A stretch of DNA of 64,000 bases, taken from Bordetella sp. BOR01 (GTDB lineage: Bacteria > Pseudomonadota > Gammaproteobacteria > Burkholderiales > Burkholderiaceae_B). The stretch lies in NCBI RefSeq assembly GCF_019218885.1, contig NZ_JAHUWT010000002.1:1054001-1118000 (forward strand). Direction: 5' to 3'. Both the position numbers and the translations under genes were made by a program. This document shows, piece by piece, positions 60,716 through 64,000 of the stretch. Every line of letters begins with the position of its first letter. The first letter of the stretch is position 1. Under the pieces are notes generated by a model that did no database searches, had not been told where the DNA came from, and saw only the letters and a list, made by a program, of their open reading frames with translations.

Positions 60716-62086
60716 TCAGCGCGCCGGCCCGATCCAAAGGGTCTTGATGTTGGCGAATTCGCGGATGCCGAATTCGCCCAGCTCGCGGCCGTAGCCCGAT
60801 TGCTTGACACCGCCAAAGGGAAGGCGGGCGTCCGAGGCGACGATGCCGTTGATGAACACGGCGCCCGCCTCGATGCGGCGCGCCAGGGCGGCGGCGCGCG
60901 CCAGGTCGCTCGTCCACAGCGCGGCGCCCAGGCCGAACTCGGTGGCGTTGGCAACGGCGACAGCCTGTTCGGCATCGGCTACCCGGATGATGGCCGCCGC
61001 CGGCCCGAAGGTTTCTTCCATGGCTGCCGCCATGTCGGGCGTTACGTGATCCAGCACGGTGGGTTCGTAGAAATAGCCCGTGCCTTCCACGGCCTTGCCG
61101 CCGGCCACCAGCTTGGCGCCGGCCGCGATGCTGCGCCGCACTTGCGAATCGATATCGGCGCGCAGGCCTTCGCGCGCCAGCGGGCCGACCTGCGTCTGCC
61201 GGTCGAGCGGATCGCCCACGCGCAACGCAGCCACGTGCTTGGCGAAGTCAGCCACGAAGCGATCGGCCACCGCTTCCTGCACGATGAAGCGCTTGGACGA
61301 AATGCAGCTTTGGCCAGTGTTGGAGAAGCGCGCCTGCACGGCGGCCTTGGCCGCCAGGGCGACGTCCGCATCCGCCAGCACGATGTAGGGGTCCGAGCCG
61401 CCCAGTTCCAGCACCTGCTTTTTCAGGAGGCTGCCGGCCTGCGCGGCGATCAGCTTGCCGACCGCGGTCGAGCCCGTCAGGGTCACGGCCGCCACGCGCG
61501 GGTCGGCCAGCACGCCGGCGACCTCGGACGCATCGATCAGCAGCGTGCGGACCAGGCCCGGCGGGGTGCCGGCATCGCGGAACACCTGTTCCAGGGCCAG
61601 GGCGCAGGCCGGCACGTTGTTGGCATGCTTGAGCAACGCGGCGTTGCCGGCCGCCAGGGCGGGCGCGGCGAATCGCACGAACTGCCAGAACGGGTAGTTC
61701 CAGGGCATCACGGCCAGCACGACGCCCAAGGGGTCGAACACCACCCGGCTGTCGCTGGCATTGCTGGCCACCGGCGCATCGGCCAGGAAGCGGGGCGCCG
61801 CGTCGGCATAGAACTCGCAGGTCACGGCCGATTTTTCGATTTCGGCCTCGGCCTCGACGATGGGCTTGCCCATTTCGGTGGTGATCAGTTGCGCGAACGC
61901 CGCTTTGCCGCGCCGCAGGGCGGCAGCGACATCGCGCAGCAGCGCGGCGCGCGACGCGACGGGTTGGTTCGCCCATGCTTGCTGCGCGTGGCGGGCCGAT
62001 GCCAGGGCCTGTTCGACCTGGGCGGCGCCGTGGGTGTCATAGCGGGCGATTTCTTGTCCCGTTGCCGGGTTGATGGAGCGGATCAT
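60716..62086 (-). CDS. NAD(P)-dependent aldehyde dehydrogenase (succinate-semialdehyde-like)
   Basis: 456 residues. PWN130 contributes to the oxyanion hole, GSTAVG (205-210) binds the cofactor, Glu227 in LELGGSDP is the general base and Cys261 in NTGQSC the nucleophile. FGPAAAIIRV near residue 356 and PFGGVKQSGYGRELGEFG near 425 are typical of the SSADH/Sad branch. It is the second gene of the operon, 36 nt after the amidohydrolase, and should oxidise an aldehyde from the operon's substrate. Confidence 0.95.
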   Translation of the reverse strand: MIRSINPATGQEIARYDTHGAAQVEQALASARHAQQAWANQPVASRAALLRDVAAALRRGKAAFAQLITTEMGKPIVEAEAEIEKSAVTCEFYADAAPRFLADAPVASNASDSRVVFDPLGVVLAVMPWNYPFWQFVRFAAPALAAGNAALLKHANNVPACALALEQVFRDAGTPPGLVRTLLIDASEVAGVLADPRVAAVTLTGSTAVGKLIAAQAGSLLKKQVLELGGSDPYIVLADADVALAAKAAVQARFSNTGQSCISSKRFIVQEAVADRFVADFAKHVAALRVGDPLDRQTQVGPLAREGLRADIDSQVRRSIAAGAKLVAGGKAVEGTGYFYEPTVLDHVTPDMAAAMEETFGPAAAIIRVADAEQAVAVANATEFGLGAALWTSDLARAAALARRIEAGAVFINGIVASDARLPFGGVKQSGYGRELGEFGIREFANIKTLWIGPAR

Positions 62087-62121
62087 GCAGGGTCTCGATG
62101 CAAGGAAAAATGAAAACGGGC

Positions 62122-62964
62122 CTAGAAGCCGTACAAACGCGCGGGGTTGCCGACCATCAGCGCATGGAACAGCGCTTCATCGGCGACCCAGCCGCGCAGG
62201 GCGCGCAGAGTGGCACCCACGTCCACCGCCCGGAACGGCTCGATGCCGGTGGGCGAGCGGCCGTGCCCGCCGCTTCCGCCGGTATGGGGCCAGTCGGACG
62301 CCCACACCAGGCGGTCGTGGGCCTGCTCAAGCAGCCTGCGCACCAGGGGGGCCAGTTCGGCGGGGTCGCGGCAGACGCGGTATGGCGCGGACAGCTTGAT
62401 CCAAACGTGCGGCTGGCCGGCCAGGCCGGCCAGCGTTGCGGCAGCGGCCGGACCGCCGCCGAAGTGATCCAGCACGACAGGGGTGGCCAATGTGCACAGC
62501 ACGGGCGCCAGCAGCGCAAGCGTCTGGGGGTCGGTGTGCAATTGCAGGTGCCAGCCCAGGGGCCCGATACGCGCCGCCGCAGCCACGCAGGCTTGTTGTG
62601 CACCTGCGCGCCCGCCGTGCACGTGAAAGTTCAAGCGCAAGCCGCGCACCCCCATGTCGTGCAGGCGGGCCAGTTCGTCGTCTGGCACCGCGTCCACGTC
62701 CAGCACTGCCACGGCGCGGGCCCGGCCAGGGCCCAGCGCCTGCAGTGCGGCACACAACGCCCGGTTGTCGTACCCATAGCAACTGGGCTGCACCAGCACT
62801 GCGCGGCCGATGCCGAGTTCCGCGTGCAGCTTCTGCAAGGCCTCGACGCCAGCGGGCGGAGGCGTATAGGCGCGCGCCGGCGCATACGGAAAGCGCTGCG
62901 GGTCGAATACATGGACATGGCAGTCGCAGGCATCGGCGGCTGGTACGAGATGAAACGGGGACAT
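62122..62964 (-). CDS. Amidohydrolase-2 family protein (2-pyrone-4,6-dicarboxylate-hydrolase-like)
   Basis: 280 residues. The N-terminal metal motif is DCHVHVFDP with His16 and His18, the PDC hydrolase group start. LDHFGGG near residue 166 and WASDWPHTGG near 226 provide further ligand and acid residues. The AFPYAP-like segment RFPYAPARAYTPPPAG is common to the group. First gene of the operon, preceded by a palindrome and the divergent GntR gene. Hydrolysis of a lactone is the most likely reaction; the aldehyde dehydrogenase and IMDH-like enzyme then treat the products. Confidence 0.9.
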   Translation of the reverse strand: MSPFHLVPAADACDCHVHVFDPQRFPYAPARAYTPPPAGVEALQKLHAELGIGRAVLVQPSCYGYDNRALCAALQALGPGRARAVAVLDVDAVPDDELARLHDMGVRGLRLNFHVHGGRAGAQQACVAAAARIGPLGWHLQLHTDPQTLALLAPVLCTLATPVVLDHFGGGPAAAATLAGLAGQPHVWIKLSAPYRVCRDPAELAPLVRRLLEQAHDRLVWASDWPHTGGSGGHGRSPTGIEPFRAVDVGATLRALRGWVADEALFHALMVGNPARLYGF

Positions 62965-62995
62965 AAGAACGCCAAGCGTGGGTCAGGAGCGTATT

Positions 62996-63023
62996 ATGGT
63001 CTTTTGTTAATTCAAAGTACCAT
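62996..63023. promoter_or_regulatory. Inverted repeat in the amidohydrolase-GntR divergent promoter
   Basis: Arms of 11 bp (ATGGTCTTTTG and CAAAGTACCAT, two mismatches) with a 6-nt TTAATT centre, located 32 nt upstream of the amidohydrolase start and 98 nt before the GntR gene. The surrounding 35 bases are AT-rich. It is the most likely binding site of the GntR protein. Confidence 0.55.
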
Positions 63024-63121
63024 TAAATCCAGTTCAGGCGCAAGCCTCGTACAAGCCCGCGGCCGTTTTCCAGGCACGGCCTGCGATACCATACGAACGC
63101 CTGCCGGCTCTTACTTGGCGC

Positions 63122-63994
63122 ATGTCCCAAACCCTGCAATCCCAGCTCGCCGCGGATATTCTTCACCGCATCAACGTCCAGTCGATGCCGGTCGGTGCGC
63201 GCTTGTCCGAGCGCAGCCTGGCCGAGGCGCTGCGCGTGTCGCGCTCGCCGGTGCGCACCGCGTTGCGGCAACTGGCCGGCCAGGCGTTGATCGACCCGCA
63301 CCCCGATGGCGGTTTTGTCGTGGGACAGGGCGCCTTGCAGGTCAAGCCCGCCGCGCTTGCCGGCGAATCCGCCGACGAGGCGATCTACCTGCGCATTGCG
63401 CAAGAACGCCTGGACGGCCAGTTACCCAATCGCGTGTCGGAAAACGAGCTGATGCGCCGCTACGACATCACGCGCAGCCAACTGGCCGATATCTTGCGGC
63501 GCATCTCGAACGAAGGCTGGATGGAACGGCTGCCGGGCCATGGCTGGGCATTCACCGAAGCCATGACCTCATCGGTGGCTTATGCGCAAAGCTATCGCTA
63601 TCGCATCCTGGTCGAACCCGCCGCCATCCTGGAACCGGGCTTCATCGTCGATGACGCCGGCCTGAGGCAATGCCGCCAGGAACAAGAAGCCCTGGCCAAC
63701 GGCGAGATCAATAATGTGTCGCCCGCCCAGATCTTCGATGCCAATACCCGGCTGCACGAAACCATTGCGGCGTGTTCGGGCAATACTTTCATCCTGGATT
63801 CGCTTCGACGCATCAATCGCATCCGCCGCTTGATGGAATACCGCAAGGCGGTCGACCGGCAACAGGCGCTGCGCCGCTGCCACGAACACTTGGTGCTGAT
63901 CGACCTGCTCTTGGCGGGCAAGCTCGATGAGGCCTCGACAATGATGGGCACGCACCTGCGTGACGCGGCGCGCGAAAAAAAGGCCGAAGCTTAG
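63122..63994 (+). CDS. GntR-family regulator with two winged-helix domains and FCD-like C-terminus
   Basis: 290 residues. A first GntR winged helix occupies residues 4-66 (GARLSERSLAEALRVSRSPV), and a second at about 85-145 has the same pattern in weaker form (NRVSENELMRRYDITRSQLADILRR). An FCD-type helical ligand domain follows (150-285) with Asp, Asn and two His positions (FDANTRLHETIA near 200 and CHEHLVLIDLLLAGK near 255). Two tandem DNA-binding units in one GntR chain are uncommon. It is divergent from the amidohydrolase operon. The start ATG follows TTGGCGC without a clear ribosome site. Confidence 0.9.
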   Translation: MSQTLQSQLAADILHRINVQSMPVGARLSERSLAEALRVSRSPVRTALRQLAGQALIDPHPDGGFVVGQGALQVKPAALAGESADEAIYLRIAQERLDGQLPNRVSENELMRRYDITRSQLADILRRISNEGWMERLPGHGWAFTEAMTSSVAYAQSYRYRILVEPAAILEPGFIVDDAGLRQCRQEQEALANGEINNVSPAQIFDANTRLHETIAACSGNTFILDSLRRINRIRRLMEYRKAVDRQQALRRCHEHLVLIDLLLAGKLDEASTMMGTHLRDAAREKKAEA

Positions 63995-64000
63995 CCTGGC

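Noticed and set aside
1-64000. tRNA, rRNA, insertion sequences, prophage genes and CRISPR arrays
   Set aside because: No transposase or integrase frames, no spaced short repeats and no recognisable RNA gene were noticed while reading the window.

Overview
The window is about 64 kb of GC-rich DNA from a metabolically versatile betaproteobacterium. The density of Bug/TctC periplasmic receptors (seven), LysR regulators (six) and small catabolic operons, together with a hut locus and a cyanide-insensitive-type bd oxidase, points to the Alcaligenaceae (Bordetella/Achromobacter type). This is inferred from gene content; no rRNA, tRNA, IS element, phage gene or CRISPR array was seen.

Layout. (1) 1-4724: a hydantoinase/oxoprolinase pair (hyuA, partial hyuB) with a Bug receptor and a divergent LysR. 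(2) 4797-15680: a catabolic regulon. An eight-gene minus-strand operon encodes a Rieske oxygenase, its reductase, a Liv-type ABC importer and an M29-fold ring-cleaving dioxygenase candidate. An alpha/beta hydrolase, a peptide-deformylase paralogue and a TetR regulator lie around it. Three promoters carry almost the same 16-bp palindrome. (3) 15748-22852: LysR, an aspartase-like lyase, an MmgE/PrpD protein, a Bug receptor, an alpha/beta hydrolase and an unusual M19 dipeptidase homologue. (4) 22892-27874: cydAB (CIO type) and a large exported protein of unknown function with a Gly-rich tail. (5) 28360-36370: a second Rieske oxygenase with a 130-residue unknown partner, a LysR, two Bug receptors, a FAD oxidoreductase, a polysaccharide pyruvyl transferase homologue and a RidA-like protein.

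(6) 36512-41912: two LysR genes around a CoA-transferase, a Bug receptor and an enoyl-CoA hydratase, followed by a decayed MazE-like antitoxin. (7) 41979-50471: a modified hut locus, hutC-hutU-(hutH homologue)-bug-ocd-binding protein, with hutI divergent. The hutH homologue has a signal peptide and lacks the Ala-Ser-Gly triad that forms the MIO cofactor. (8) 50491-56581: LysR, a polyamine-type ABC importer and a creatinase/M24-like protein lacking the usual metal ligands. (9) 56742-57990: three small exported proteins. (10) 58122-63994: an operon of amidohydrolase, aldehyde dehydrogenase, cupin, isopropylmalate/tartrate-dehydrogenase-like enzyme and Bug receptor, with a divergent GntR regulator that has two winged-helix domains.

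The best candidate for an undescribed system is region 2. Substrate uptake, Rieske oxygenation, ring opening by a 2,5-dihydroxypyridine-dioxygenase-like enzyme (a reaction that leaves an N-formyl group) and removal of that group by a recruited peptide-deformylase fold would form one co-regulated route for an N-heteroaromatic compound. The shared operator and gene order are seen directly; the chemistry is inferred.
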